From assembly GCA_039707465.1 (NCBI GenBank), contig CM077644.1, positions 202,629,962 to 202,693,961 on the forward strand: a stretch of 64,000 bases of DNA, in the 5' to 3' direction. A model generated the notes under the pieces. That model searched no databases and was not told the origin of the DNA. It saw nothing but the letters and a program-made list of their open reading frames with translations. Source of the DNA: Rhabdophis nuchalis (lineage: Eukaryota > Chordata > Lepidosauria > Squamata > Natricidae). The translations under genes and the position numbers were made by a program. Shown here piece by piece: positions 9,017 through 20,925 of this stretch. Numbering within the stretch: position 1 is the first letter of the stretch; each line of letters begins with the position of its first letter.

Positions 9017-9062
9017 TGTATGTATGTATGTATGTATGTATGTCTGTCTGTCTGTCTGTCTC
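8941..9062. repeat. Hammerhead-repeat tail plus (GTAT)n(GTCT)n
   Basis: A + strand tail fragment (8941-8983) leads into about 80 bp of GTAT repeats that turn into GTCT repeats. Confidence 0.9.
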
Positions 9063-9884
9063 TGGTCCTATGTATGTTTATCTGAGAATGGGCCCACCTG
9101 AATTTAATGAAGCTTAATTCTGAGTTGACATATACTCAAGTGCAGATAAGAATAAATACTTCGTTTTTCTTGAGAATGTTGTACTATCGGCTCTACTATA
9201 ATTAAAAAATGTTATAATAGCTTTTGGGGTTTCTAAATTTCTAATTAAGGATGGATGCAATGCTGTGATACAGTTTGAAATTTATAAATAGATCATGATA
9301 TATTGAATAATTAATATTAGAATGGGAATAGTTGGGTAAACTAGCCCAGGTGTCACATGCAAAAAGGAAGTGCAGGATTTTAACAATTTGTTGTTTTCTC
9401 AAATTGAAAATTGATATAAAATTATTGAGTGAGTAATACCTTGAAAATTTTAAAAGCTGCAGTTAATATAATGACTACTTTTGTGGTGTGTTAATTAGGA
9501 TTTAACATAATGTAATAAAATAGGAAACCAAGATTACATTACCAACAGTGTCCTTTTTTGGTTAAGAATAACAAAAAACATGTAATTGTCTTATATTTTT
9601 ATATAAAAATGTTTTTAAATCAAAGTATTATGCTTTCTTTTTACTAGGGTACTTGTTCATAAAGAGAGGACACATATATTTAAAAACACAAGCAGAAAGG
9701 TCGTTGTGAACAATAAAAAGGGACTTTTACAGAACTGTGTTTCTATCATTTTATCATATAATCACATACTGTAAGGACTGAAGAGCCCAAATAAGGAAAT
9801 GTAACTATATTGGTCTCTTGGATTAAGACTATCTTTTGGCATTATTTATTGTTTTGTATTGTAATACTTCTGCTTTCTTTTTAG
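9063..9884. other. Intron or upstream sequence, nothing recognised
   Basis: AT-rich DNA directly before the first recognised exon. The last 40 bp hold a T-rich tract and the AG acceptor of that exon. Confidence 0.5.
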
Positions 9885-10044
9885 TACAATTATTACTGCA
9901 AAAGATAGTAGGAGCTCAGAAGAGGAAACTATTGAGTTTGAATTGACTGAGCAGAAAATAAACATGATGGCCTTGGATATCTGCCACAAACCAGGTGGCA
10001 GTGAATACCTGAGGCAAATTTATCACATCATCCAGCTCAATGAG
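9885..10044 (+). CDS. Internal exon of an unidentified gene (exon 1 of 3 seen)
   Basis: A 160-bp exon with a T-rich tract and AG acceptor at 9883-9884 and a GAG|GTAGGG donor at 10045. It is open in the frame that reads [20 protein letters not shown] and continues to [27 protein letters not shown]. The first base completes a codon from an upstream exon and the exon ends on a codon boundary. The composition is less AT-rich than the flanks and the peptide is mixed and charged like a soluble folded domain. I do not recognise the protein and saw no catalytic motif or membrane segment. It joins in phase to the exon at 14198. An upstream exon must exist but was not found. Confidence 0.72.
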
Positions 10045-11200
10045 GTAGGGAAACGGCCTTTTTTACCGAGCAATTAGGTGTGTAGTGGCCTGAGGCAGCA
10101 TCTGCTGGCAGCTAAGGGTTACTCAAGGAGGTGATAATGCTTCCTAAAGTCAATACCTAGTCAATATCTCACTGGATTACACTGTTCACTTTAAGCTTTT
10201 CTGAATTTTTTCATAAAAGGTTATTTTAGGGCATTCTGTGCCTTTTATTTAGGTATATATATAGACTCTGTCATGCTTCATTAATGGATTTCTGGTTTCT
10301 AAAACTGACACAAAAACATTTGTGTATGTACAAAATCGTTTTGTTTCCATTCATTTTTGTTTTGTTTTATTTCCATTTTATTTCAAGGAAAATTAGATGA
10401 ATGTAATAGAATATGAATGTGTACAGATCATGTTTTTAAAAATATAAACTTATCAACCATAATCACTGTTCTTTTTTCGTCAGTGAAAGTGTATTTGTTT
10501 CAGCTTTGTGCATATTGCCCAATGAGTAAATAAGATAACTTTTATTTTTGAATTGACTTCTGAGCCATTTTTTCTTTGTTACATACAATACTGTCTTTGC
10601 TCAGTTATGGGCTACTATTCACTAATATATTAGATTCATGTATATTAGATTCATTCATTTCTCCAAAATTATATAAATGAGCAAGATTGCTATTGTGTTT
10701 TAATCATATTTTTTGTCGCTTTACATCATATGTACTAATTTCTGTAATCATTTCATTTAGGGGCAAAGGTTAAAAAAGGAATTTGTAACTTGATTATTCA
10801 CTAACTTTGAGTACAGCTTGTTAATTATTTGAGGAATTGCCATTTTGGGACGTAAATAGGTGGAAGAAAAAATAAAGAACCAGCAATCAAGAATGATCAC
10901 TCAACTCCACAAAGCACTTTTTAAAACATCTCCCAGAGCCACTCATTCACTGTCTTAGTCCAATGCCTAAAGTCCAAGGGTCATATCTCTAGGGATTTTG
11001 AAAAAGCCAAGAAGGTTGGGCCTGAATTTGAGAGAAAAGATTTTGTACAAAGCAGATGCCACTAGAGAAAAAGATAATTCCTGGGTCCCATCATATGACA
11101 TTGTTTCATAAAAAGTTGTTAGAACATGCCAACTTTGTTGAATCTGGTGATCAACAAGAATTAATATTAGTTAAGCAGGTAAATCAACTCTGTGCCAAAT
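10045..11200. other. Intron sequence, nothing recognised
   Basis: First part of the 4.15-kb intron between exons 1 and 2; AT-rich with no recognised repeat before 11201. The part from about 10865 may be the edge of old repeat DNA. Confidence 0.45.
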
Positions 11201-11447
11201 CAGTGGTCCTCAACTTTTCTGGCTTGGCATACCAGTGGGAGGAGGGGGAATGATTTTGTGTGAGTGGCAGGTATGTTTGAGAGCACACACAACTCCATTT
11301 GCACAAGCATTGGGTGCGTTTGCCCGTTGCTCACACAAGCACACATCACTAACACAAGTGTGCATGCTCGCCTGGCAATTGTGCAGACCTTTTCCGAATG
11401 GGCAGTGGCCTGGTAGTGGGCCACCACCCAAGGGTTAGAGATCCCTG
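11201..11447. mobile_element. hAT-type MITE
   Basis: Starts CAGTGGTCCTCAAC and ends with the roughly inverted GGGTTAGAGATCCCTG. The CAG...CTG ends and the 'ggtcctcaac' type terminus are typical of non-autonomous hAT (Charlie-like) elements. Internal sequence has CA-rich inverted segments. Flanking 8-mers are not a convincing target duplication, so it is probably old. Confidence 0.5.
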
Positions 11448-12850
11448 CTGTAAAGGGCTTTACAGATGACACTCAGCATCTTGAATTCTATATGGAAATC
11501 TATTGGTAGCCCATGGTGGTGTAGCAATGATATGTAGCCATAGCTATCCACACTGGCACATTCTCAACTAGTGCAGGTTCTGAATGACACTTAAGGACAG
11601 ATCCAAGGCTGCTATCTTGTTCTTAAATAGGAGCCATAATTCCAGGAGGATCCCCAAATTATATTCCAGTTGTGACTGGAGAAGTGGGTGCCATCCTATC
11701 CAGTAGTAAAGGTGGAAGGTTTCTCAAAATATTGGCCCAAAAATCATTTAATCTTACTAGGGTTGAAACTAAGCATGTTTCATCCCATCCAGATTCCCCA
11801 GAGCTTCCAGACACTAAAGAGGAACCTTGGAATCAAAAGAGGCAGAAATGCACAATTAATGACAAGGGGCAGAGATGTACAATTAATATTAGCAGAGTTC
11901 AATGACAGTTCAACTCATGCCACTTGATGACTTCACTCAGTGGTTTTATATAAAGTTTCAATAGGATTAGGAGCTTACAGCCTGAAGTACCCCACAAAGC
12001 AAGTTCCTAGGGTTTAACCTTCCTCCCCACCCAACTGGAACAGCCCTTTGAGAGGGGAAGAAAATTACAACATCATCCCACCCCTCTAAATCAGTCCAGA
12101 AAGATGCCATGATCAAAGGTAGTTAAAAGCCATTGTCATATCAAGGAGGGTCCGGCTAAGAATACCACTGCCTTCTTGACTCCTCCAAGGTCATCCATAA
12201 ATGCAGTCAATGCTGTCTCATTGCTATATTCAGGCCCTGAATTCTAATTAAAAAGAATCAGATAATCTGTTCTTTCCAGAATCCATTGAAGCTGAAGGTC
12301 AACCACCATTTCCCTAATTTTTTCCCCAAAGAGGAGGCTGGAAATTGTATAAAAAATATTCTACATGTCAGGTCTAATGCAGAGGTGGATTGCTCCTGGT
12401 TTGACTCAGATCAGCCGACTCGCCCGGACACTTCTGCATATGCGCAGAAGCGTCACATGCAAGCACGAGTGTGTCCAAACCAGTAGTAAAAAAATTGGCA
12501 ACCCACTTCTAGTCTACTGGTGGTTTTTTGAACAGGAAAAGATTGCCCTTAATGCCTTGAGGTAATCCTTAATAGAGGTTCTTACACATCTTTGGTTGGT
12601 TTTGCTTTCTCCCATGGTACTTAGTCATCCCTTTTGCTGTTTCATCTCCAACAGATCCTTGAAAACCAGGGGGTATCATCTGATCTGTCAGCAGGAAGGC
12701 AATGCCAGATGCAATCCAATCTAAGACCATTGTTGCTGTCTTATTCCAAGTGGCAAGCAAGGCCTCTGTTGAGCTATGCTTGAGAGCCTCAGGAATAATC
12801 CCTTTGAAATATTTCATGGTGGGAGCAGTTCATAAAAATCCAAAAGAATC
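11448..12850 (-). repeat. Old LINE-like DNA (antisense), interrupted
   Basis: The start (agggctttacagatgacact, then 'cttgaattctatatgg') resembles the antisense of the L2 block encoding 'KALHG' as seen at 52495-52560. The following 1.2 kb has the look of antisense repeat DNA but no clear coding block, and is split by the hAT MITE at 12380. The family assignment is tentative beyond the first 150 bp. Confidence 0.33.
12380..12511. mobile_element. hAT-type MITE with target duplication
   Basis: Terminal inverted repeats CAGAGGTGG and CCACTTCTA. The flanking 8-mers are GTCTAATG and GTCTACTG (7 of 8 identical), the expected hAT duplication length. The interior (ggacacttctgcatatgcgc) is shared with the element at 20597. 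Confidence 0.6.
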
Positions 12851-13377
12851 AGAGAACCATGATTTGGCACTTATTTGAATGCCTCCTGTATCCAAATTGT
12901 GTTATTATTGCCCTGAGGCAAAACCAAATTCAAGCATCTCCTCAATCGATGAATCTCAGTGTGAATCTCATGATGAAGATCTTAATAGATGCACCTTATT
13001 TGTTGCAACATGTGCCCGGTGGAACAGTTTCCCCATGGACATTCAGATGGCCCAAGCTCTGTTGGCTTTCTGGAAGGCAAGAAAAACCTGATTTTTGCCA
13101 CAAGTATTAGGGCCAGGCCATGACCTCACAAGCTACTTCTGACTCCATGCTCAAGAAAAGCAAGTTGGAATCCCCTCACACTATTGTGACATAATCCACT
13201 ACTAACTTTGCCACAGCTTCAAGCAACTCAAGTGGGGAAGTCACTATGCCTCATGATACTGTAGAGTAGCCACAATTCCATCTGTGTGAATTATCTAGAA
13301 GATTTATTTTACATACAATTATTTAATTATGTTTCTGAAAAATATGTAGGAGGAATTTAAATCCTTCATGCATTTAC

Positions 13378-14140
13378 ATAAGTTGCGGCCCCTATTGGAC
13401 CGGGACGCCCTTCGCACAGTCAATCATGCGCTCGTGACTTCCCGACTAGACTACTGTAATGCTCTCTACATGGGGCTCCCCTTGAGGTCCACCCGACGAC
13501 TACAGCTAGTCCAGAATACGGCCGCACGGGTAATTATGGGTACCTCCAGGTACTCCCACGTAACACCGCTCCTGCACGAGCTGCACTGGCTACCTGTGGC
13601 CTTTCGGGTGCGCTTCAAGGTGTTGATTACCATCTTTAAAGCGGCTCCATGGCATGGGTCCTAGCTATCTGCGTGATCGTATCCTACCCCACACATCTCT
13701 TCGACCGATTCACTCACACAGAGAGGGACTTCTCCAGGTGCTGTCCTCCTGGCAATGCCAACAGGCGGCTCCCAGGGGAAGGTCCTTCTCTGTGGCGGGC
13801 CCAACCCTCTGAAATGACCTACTCCCTGAGCTTAGATCTACTACGTACCTCCGCTCCTTCCGTCAACAATTAAAGACCCATCTTTTCCAGCAGGCCGGCC
13901 TGGCCTAACGTAATCTACCATACCAGCCTAGTTGTAAATATTACCTAATCGGGTTTTTAGGTTATAAATTTAAACAAGATATTTTAATACAGGGTTAAAC
14001 ATTTAATTTAGTTTTATTATTTATAATTGTTATATATGTATATGCTCTTAAATTCTTGTACACTGCCCCGAGTCTCTTCGGGGAGAGGGGGCGGTCAATA
14101 AATCCAAATAAATAAATAAATAAATAATAAATAAATAACT
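13378..14140 (+). mobile_element. L2-clade LINE, 3' end (copy B)
   Basis: Coding part reads LRPLLDRDALRTVNHALVTS, LDYCNALYMGLPL and LHELHWLPVAFRVRFKV, then frameshifts near 13640 and continues in other frames. The 3' UTR with 'actgccccgagtctcttcgg' is followed by an (AAAT)n tail. It is in the sense orientation in the intron, and its tail ends only about 57 bp before the acceptor of the next exon. Confidence 0.88.
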
Positions 14141-14197
14141 GGACTCTTTGTTCTACTCCAATGTAATTAGTACTCAGTTGGAATTCTTTTTTTAAAG

Positions 14198-14350
14198 GTT
14201 TATTTGAATGAACAGCTATCTTACCAGGGAACTTCTGAAGAAGATCCAGCAAACACCAGACATTTATGTCTAATGTTAAGAAGCAAAGAACAGCCTGTTT
14301 TTGACCCTTTCCAGGTGCACCATTGGTATTGCACTAATATCTTTAAAAAG
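14198..14350 (+). CDS. Internal exon of the same unidentified gene (exon 2)
   Basis: A 153-bp exon, exactly 51 codons, with acceptor TTTTTTTAAAG| and donor AAG|GTTAGT. It reads VYLNEQLSYQGTSEEDPANT, then RHLCLMLRSKEQPVFDPF and QVHHWYCTNIFKK. Both ends are on codon boundaries, so it joins exon 1 (ending LNE) and exon 3 (starting CAVNEW) without a break. Several His, Trp and Cys residues near the end (HHWYC) suggest a structured core, but I assign no function. The nearby L2 tail leaves a short space for branch point and polypyrimidine tract. Confidence 0.72.
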
Positions 14351-15640
14351 GTTAGTCATTATATGACGTATCTAATGATGTTTAATATTTAAATCTGTTA
14401 ACAAAAGAAATCCAGTGCCTAGTTCAGATTGCTTTTGAAAGCCTTGAAGTTATAATTCTTTGGATATACATATACACCATTTGACAAAATTGTGGGTGCT
14501 GTATATATTTATTTACATATATTTATTTAGAAGCTATCTGGATGGATGCCGTAAATTTGACAACAGTGATTCGGAGAGCAAAAGAAAACCTGATTCGTTA
14601 TTAGGAACTTTGAAATCCAAACTTTTTGATTAAACATAGAATGAGAACAGCCAGTTATGATTTTCCCAAAATGTACTATGTTACCTCGCTGAGTTCTGTC
14701 TCTATTATTGTTGATCTTGTTGCCAACTATCTTTATTCCCCGAGATGGGATGGGACGGGACAGGAAGGTAGGCAAGCAGGCAGGCAGGCAGGAAGACATT
14801 TGCTTTCAAGTTCCTAAAATGCAAAATACAAAAAGGATAGTAGTGGCATTTATCTTATACAATTAAATAAAGCTTTTCATACAGTTCCAGCACTGGGAAC
14901 AACACTGATAATCTACTGCATGTAATAATGAATCATGCTCATAAGTGATTCGAAGAAGCAAGGATTGGTATCTGTATTGGCAAGGTTTATCCTGTTATAG
15001 TATCTTCCCCATGTTGCCACCTCATTCCATTCAATTTCATGTATTGTACTGTACTCTTAAGATTTCAACCAAATACTTTAAGTTGAGTTGGGAAATAATA
15101 CTGACCAGTATGGAATGGAATGAATACTCTTACTAGAAATAGATCTTTTGCCAGAAGATAATTGTCTTCTTTTGACCCCCTTATGCCTATAACTATACAA
15201 GTTGGAAATTTTGGCAGTCTTATCAACTGGAACATCTAGCTCAATCTCATCTCCTGGAGAATTATCTTCTTGACATAGAGCAGCTTCAGATCAGTAACAT
15301 ATAAGACTGTAACATTTTTGATGATATTATGGTTTCAAGTGAAATTGATATGTAGCAGAGATTTGAAGTTAATATATTGGTGTACTATGTGAGGCAAATA
15401 GTAAATCTGTTCCCAACTTATAACAGGATTGTTTCAGAGAGGATATAATAAATCCAAAATTATTTTGGTTACTAGAAATAGTTAAAAAATAGATTATGGC
15501 GACGTTACCCAATGGAATGTCTGTGTGCAACCCTGCTCCTCCTTCCAAAATGAAACCCTCATTATAGTCTTACCTAAACAACCAAGTGTTACCTAACAAT
15601 TTGACACAAATCTCAAAGAATGGGATCCTTGCATATAAAT
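14351..15640. other. Intron sequence with a short (AGGC)n tract
   Basis: Start of an 11.8-kb intron. A short AGGC-type tandem repeat occurs at about 14765-14795. Nothing else recognised. Confidence 0.45.
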
Positions 15641-15642
15641 TA

Positions 15643-15981
15643 CCATATTTTTCGGAGTATAAGATGCACCAAGGTTTTGAAGACTCACATTTTTTAAAAA
15701 GGTTTTTGCACTCTGCAACCTTCTAAAAACAGCCTGTTTTTGGTGAAAATGGGCCTGCCCCCCCCAAAGGGCATGAATAGCCCTTAGGAAGCTTGTAGAG
15801 TATTCTGGGGTGTGTGGGGGGGAACAAGGAAAAAAATGGCCCAAGTTATGCATGGCCATTTTGGTGAAAGGGATAAGGTTTCGGGAGGCCAAAAATGCTG
15901 TATTCAATGTATAAGATGCACCCAGATTTTCACCATATTTTTTGAGGGAAAAAGGTGCGTCTTATACTCTGAAAAATACAG
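15643..15981. mobile_element. TA-flanked MITE (complete copy)
   Basis: Terminal inverted repeats of about 28 bp: 'ccatatttttcggagtataa' then 'gatgcacc' on the left, and the reverse complement of 'ctgtatttttcagagtataa' then 'gacgcacc' on the right. TA dinucleotides flank both ends (15641-15642, 15982-15983), consistent with TA target-site duplication. Shared interior blocks (atgcatggccattttggtga, ggaggccaaaaatgctgtat) identify the truncated copies inside the inverted duplication at 52-55 kb. No transposase is encoded. Confidence 0.72.
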
Positions 15982-16689
15982 TAATTGCCAGAATCTGTGT
16001 GAGATAGTTCTGTGGTTAAACTGATGGCCTTCCGTTAATTAGGTAGGATTAATTCATCTTAGTAGTATTCATCTTGATTCCACTTTTACTTTTGTAGAAA
16101 AATCCTCTTTGAATTTCCCCTTTTAATTAAAAAATAAAATGGTTAAGATTGTTTAACCACTGAGCCACCTGGATAACATTTTATAGTTGCCAGAAGAACC
16201 AAACAACTCAGTATTTGTGTCTCTGATTTGCAAGCATCTCCCTTCTGTTATAGAAGACAATATTAAAATATCTGAGAGGACTGTTGAAAAACCTCCATAA
16301 ATTTTAGTTGCCAGGTTTTAAAATTCTGTTTTCAGAAATAGCAGATTTAAACTTCATGAGAAACATAAATCAACATAAACATTAGAACAAGATGGATAAA
16401 TCTATTATTTGCCTGGCATAATAACTCGTATCGATTCCTTGAAATTTGAGTTTGGGGGGGTAGAAGTCACCTCAACATTCTAAAAATTCTTCTTTCAGTT
16501 CTATTTTACAAACTCTTCAATTATGCCCTCTCCTGGTTTTCCTTTAGATATCATGAACATATGAATTTTTGTTTTCTTTATCAGAAATATAAAAACCTGT
16601 CTTGTTTTGAAAACTTACTAACTCAAATCTAGAGATCTGCTGACCAGCAGATGGTCAGTGTTTACAGCTCTGATACACCTAATTGTCCA

Positions 16690-17420
16690 TTGCAAAAGTG
16701 GATTGTTATGAGCCATGCCCCAAACAGATAATGAACATTCTCTGAGTTAGTAGTACTTTTATGATGCTCAATGGTGCACACAGATTCTGAAGCAGCACAC
16801 ACACACACCTTGAGGCAGCCTTGTTGTTTTGTGTATCCAAGTAAATCACACTACAGCGTAATAAACAGCAACATTATCTCTATTTCTCTGTAGTGCAACT
16901 TTGCAAGATGGCCAACAAGATATATGTAAACTCAAAGGTTACATATCTTGAGGGAGCCAAGGTAGTCACAAATGACCTCCTCTGACCTGACTTTTAGCAA
17001 CTTGTTAGGCTAACAATAAAGCTGTGCTTGAGTGTGCTGAACCATCAGCTTGTCAGAACCAGTAGCCTGATATAATTGCTTACATATTCAGAACTGAACC
17101 TGACCAGGAATTTATGTACAAAATTCTGTTACTTTTTTGTTAATTACTTTGCTGCAGTTGGAAGTGTTTATAATCCCGGTAACGGTGTGAGAACTATTCC
17201 CCATACTGTTCTAGGAAATATTAATAGTGGTAACCTTGGCAATGCATGCATGAGACATTAAGGAAGGAAGAATGATAACTTACTCCTGAAAAAGAGAAAA
17301 TGTGAGAAAGAACTTAAACTGACCTCTCCTTGATTCTGTTTGGTATAAGAAGGGACTAAAGGAAATTCTCAAGATTGTGTTTATTAAAGCCTGTAACAAT
17401 AAAGTAGCATTCCACTAAAA
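16690..17420 (+). repeat. Possible LTR-like DNA (weak)
   Basis: Contains two AATAAA signals (about 17016 and 17398) in similar contexts ('aataaagctgtgcttgag' and 'aataaagtagcattcc') and begins near TGTTATGAGCC. This could be LTR debris, but no second copy, target duplication or coding remnant is present in the window. Confidence 0.2.
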
Positions 17421-18650
17421 TTTGTGGCATCTGTTTGGTCACTCTTCTTGCCTCAAAAGACTGAGAGTGCAGAGGAAAGAAAATAGAAAATATTGGCAAA
17501 AATTAGTTTGAACATTTAATGAACAAATATTTTTTTATCATATTGTATATTTCTATAAAAAGTTGATAAAGGTACTCATGAATGCTGGCTAAGATGATTC
17601 AGTTTCATTTCAGATAAATTCAACTCAAACTGAAGATTTGTCCTTTGGAGTTTCTGCTGTTTAAAATATTGCTTGACTAAATGATTAGGTTAAGCTAGGT
17701 TTTAATTTGGAAAGCAGGTAATCTTTTTAGCTGTTACAACTGAATTCTCCACTCATTAATACTGTGGTACTGTAAGACCTTCAAAAGCTGACAACTCTGG
17801 GTAGAATTCAGTCACCGTGTGACAGGACTGCATTGCTCTATTAACCTGCAAGTGACAAGCAATTGTTACTGTACAATAGCTACAACTTCGGAAACCTTTG
17901 TTAAAGAGTAAATTGATATTAACAAGTGATCAGATTTTTCTTCAAAATATCCACATAGTTATATCATGTTTTACTACCTTTATTGGTGACTCTATGGTTT
18001 TTTGTCATAAGACACGTCGCGGTTTTGGATATAATAGATGACTTGTGCCTTGTTCTACTAATGACAATGCAAGGAAAGGAAAGGGAGAGATTATTATTGT
18101 TTCTTTTTCCCTACTGTACCTTTTTATATTCTCTGGAATTTTCTTCACTCATATTTTAAAGGATGTCATCCAGAAAGAGTATAGTGGTATGTTTAGATCC
18201 TGAGAGATAACCCTATCCTAAACTGAATATTTCTACTTTATAAGTTAAAACAGAGATTGTGGAGAAAAAGAATGTTTCAGCATTCAGAGCCTGAGTGAGG
18301 AAATTGATGTAAACAGAAAGCATTCAATTATTGAGAATTCTGTAACTTTATCCTGTCCCTTTTTAATAAATCTTGTTATAGAAACTCTGGAAAAATCTTG
18401 CTTTCTATGGAAGTGGGATCACTAAGAACTTGATAATAGATGAGTAGGGATTCTAGAAGTGAGCAGCTGACTATTCAGAAAGTCTTAATGGGAATTTCAA
18501 GATGAGGAATTCCTGTTAAGAGGGACCCTCATGGGAGCTAGGAAGGATTTGTTTGGAAGGCACCATGTGACTACTTCAGCTTCAACCACAATAATACATG
18601 GGCAAACAACAGATACAAAGTCAAAGTAAACCGCTTTAAACTCGATTGTA
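17421..18650. other. Intron sequence, nothing recognised
   Basis: AT-rich, without recognised repeats or convincing exons. Confidence 0.4.
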
Positions 18651-18651
18651 G

Positions 18652-18972
18652 AAAATATGACTTCAGCAACAGAGTGGTCAATACTTAGAATGCACTACCT
18701 GATTCCGTTGTTACATCCTCAACCCCCCCCCCCCCCAAAAAACTTTAACCTTAAACTGTCTATCGTGGACCTCATCCCTTTTCCAAGAGGGGGCATGCAT
18801 AAGCGCATCAGCGTGCCTACCGTCCCTGTCCTACTGTTCCCATTTATTTGTACTCATTCCCTATGTATATACATATACCTGCTTCTATATTTATATGGTA
18901 TGTTCATACTTATAGTTGTTTTCTCATACATGCTTGACAAACATAAACAAACAAGCAAATAAATAAATATTG
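18652..18972 (+). mobile_element. Jockey/Rex-like LINE 3' fragment
   Basis: The frame beginning at about 18659 reads FSNRVVNT*NALPDSVVTSS, the C-terminal signature of jockey-superfamily reverse transcriptases (NRVVN-WNALPDSVV), with a stop in place of Trp. A (C)16 tract interrupts it. The 3' UTR and an (AAAT)n-like tail end near 18970. An antisense copy of the same 3' UTR lies at 36243-36480 (shared block around 'cctaccgtccctgtcctact'). Confidence 0.6.
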
Positions 18973-20590
18973 TGTGAAGGAGGAGCCATGTCTAGAAAAT
19001 AATGCAAAGCCAAGCCCTGGAATAATACAGAGAAATATACAGTGTGAAGAAATCCAATAATGAGCATATAAATACAGGAAAGGATGGGCCAAGTTACAGA
19101 CCTCCTAGAATTCCAGTATCTCTATAAAACACACAAACAGAATTAGAAATCCTAACATTGAAAGATGAACATAATTTAGTAGACATTATTGAAAACTGTT
19201 GATATAAAATCTCATGAATAGAATGTAAAGACTGGAGAATATAGCATTAAAAAAGGTCTAGGACAGAATTAAAAGTGGGTAGAGATGAGGAAGAGTGGCA
19301 CTATATGAAGACCCAATATTGATAACAGGAATTTGAGTGAAAGACTCCTAATACAAACACTTAAGTACATAAGGAATGGGAAACAATAAATATATTATTA
19401 TGGAAAAGACTTTCAAGCCTGGTAGAAGATCTGGATAATCCCCTTATGGATGAGGTTACAGACTCTTCTAGGTGCCTATAGCTAATAACGGGAAACCACC
19501 TATCTGGATGTCTGTTGGAAAACCACCTTGGTGAAGACTGTAAAGTTCCAAATATTCCTCAGTGGTCTTATTAACTGTTTCATTTTTAGAAGATAGAAAA
19601 ATAAACAACAATAAATTAAATCTCAATTCAGACTAAAGAGGGTGACAGGTTGAAGAAATAAAAGCACTTGGAAATCTTAGGAGGAAGTGACATATCATCT
19701 TATGGATCAGGATACGACAGAAATAAATTGGAGCATAATTAGATATGAGGGCAACTAATTTCATCTGGTTTAGAAAAGTAGTAGGTGGAATCCTTTAGAC
19801 AGAAATCCTCAAAGGAACTTAGAAAGATCCTGAAAGTAAAATTACACATTCCAATGAGATGAAAATGGGGGCTCCTAAAGAAATTATAGTGAATACATAG
19901 GGGTTTTTTGATTGTGTTAGAAATGTATAAGCAGTGGAAAATAGGTATAATAATCAAGAAAGTATACAAGAAAAGTGCCTAATATTTGTAGAAAACTGGA
20001 AAGACTAAACACAAGAAGAGTGTACGCAATGAAGGTAAAAAGAAACAATATGAATAAAAGGAAGAAAAGGAATGGTAGATCCATTATTAATAGAAGATAG
20101 AGAACAGTAAACTGGTCACAGGGAAATAGTAGGAAGACATGATACTGTCATGTACTAAGATGAGTCAATCAAAGTTTCTGAAAACAGGATTGCTATAAAA
20201 TAGACTGGCTTGTAAAGTAGTAGAAGCAATGCAGTATCTTGGATGATTGGACTTGGTTTAGGTTATGTTCAAAGATAGTTGCGGGCTATGCTGTCATCTG
20301 ACTGTCATCCTTAAGGCATTGTCTTGTCTCCCAAGGTCTTTCCCACATACCATTGGGAATGGTGTTGTTACAGCTGAAAGATTTACTTTGAGGGCACTGT
20401 TCCCATAGCCCCTATCCCTATGAAGTCTGACCTTAAAATATATGCCAATTGCCTATTTTATGAAAATATTATAGTTTGATCGAGAGCCAAAGACAGAAAA
20501 AATAGGAGTGTATGTTTGCAGAGAAGAACTGTAGCATGAATTGTATTGTTCTTAAATTACACAGGGCCTTCAAATATCAGGCATGTATGT
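18973..20590. other. Intron sequence, nothing recognised
   Basis: Purine-rich on the + strand (many 'gaaag' and 'agaaat' runs). No repeat family or exon was recognised. Confidence 0.4.
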
Positions 20591-20596
20591 ATGTAT

Positions 20597-20722
20597 CAGA
20601 GGTGAGTTGCTGCCAGTTTGCCCCAGATTGGATGAACTGGTAGTGGCGGTGGTGGGAGGCTCCGCCCACCCACCCAGACACTTCTGTGCATGCATGAGAG
20701 AACCGGTAGTAAAATAAATTGT
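20597..20722. mobile_element. hAT-type MITE, related to 12380
   Basis: Starts CAGAGGTGAGTTGCTGCC and shares 'agacacttctgtgcatgc' and 'aaccggtagtaaa' with the element at 12380. Its right terminus is degraded. Confidence 0.45.
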
Positions 20723-20734
20723 CTGCATGCATGT

Positions 20735-20925
20735 ATGCGTTTAGTAAATTTTTATTCCACATTACACTCAAATGCACAGGGTTATACACTACATTCCCTT
20801 CCATTTTCCTCCAACAACCCTGTGAGATAAGTGGGAGCAAGAGATAGTGAAATTACCCATTAAAGTGGTTGAGAATACACTTGAATCTGAGTCTTCTTGG
20901 CTCAATCTCTCAATGAGATCTTAAT
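20735..20925 (+). repeat. MIR-like SINE / old LINE tail
   Basis: Contains 'caacaaccctgtgagataag' and a 'cttgaatctgagtcttcttg' block, the usual squamate MIR-like pattern. Same broad family as 3500-3672. Confidence 0.5.

Noticed and set aside
11672..13110. Several 65-98-codon open frames
   Set aside because: No splice or family support; the region looks like old antisense repeat DNA plus a MITE.
16690..17420. Solo LTR with two poly-A signals
   Set aside because: Kept only as a weak repeat entry: no duplication, second copy or primer-binding site seen.
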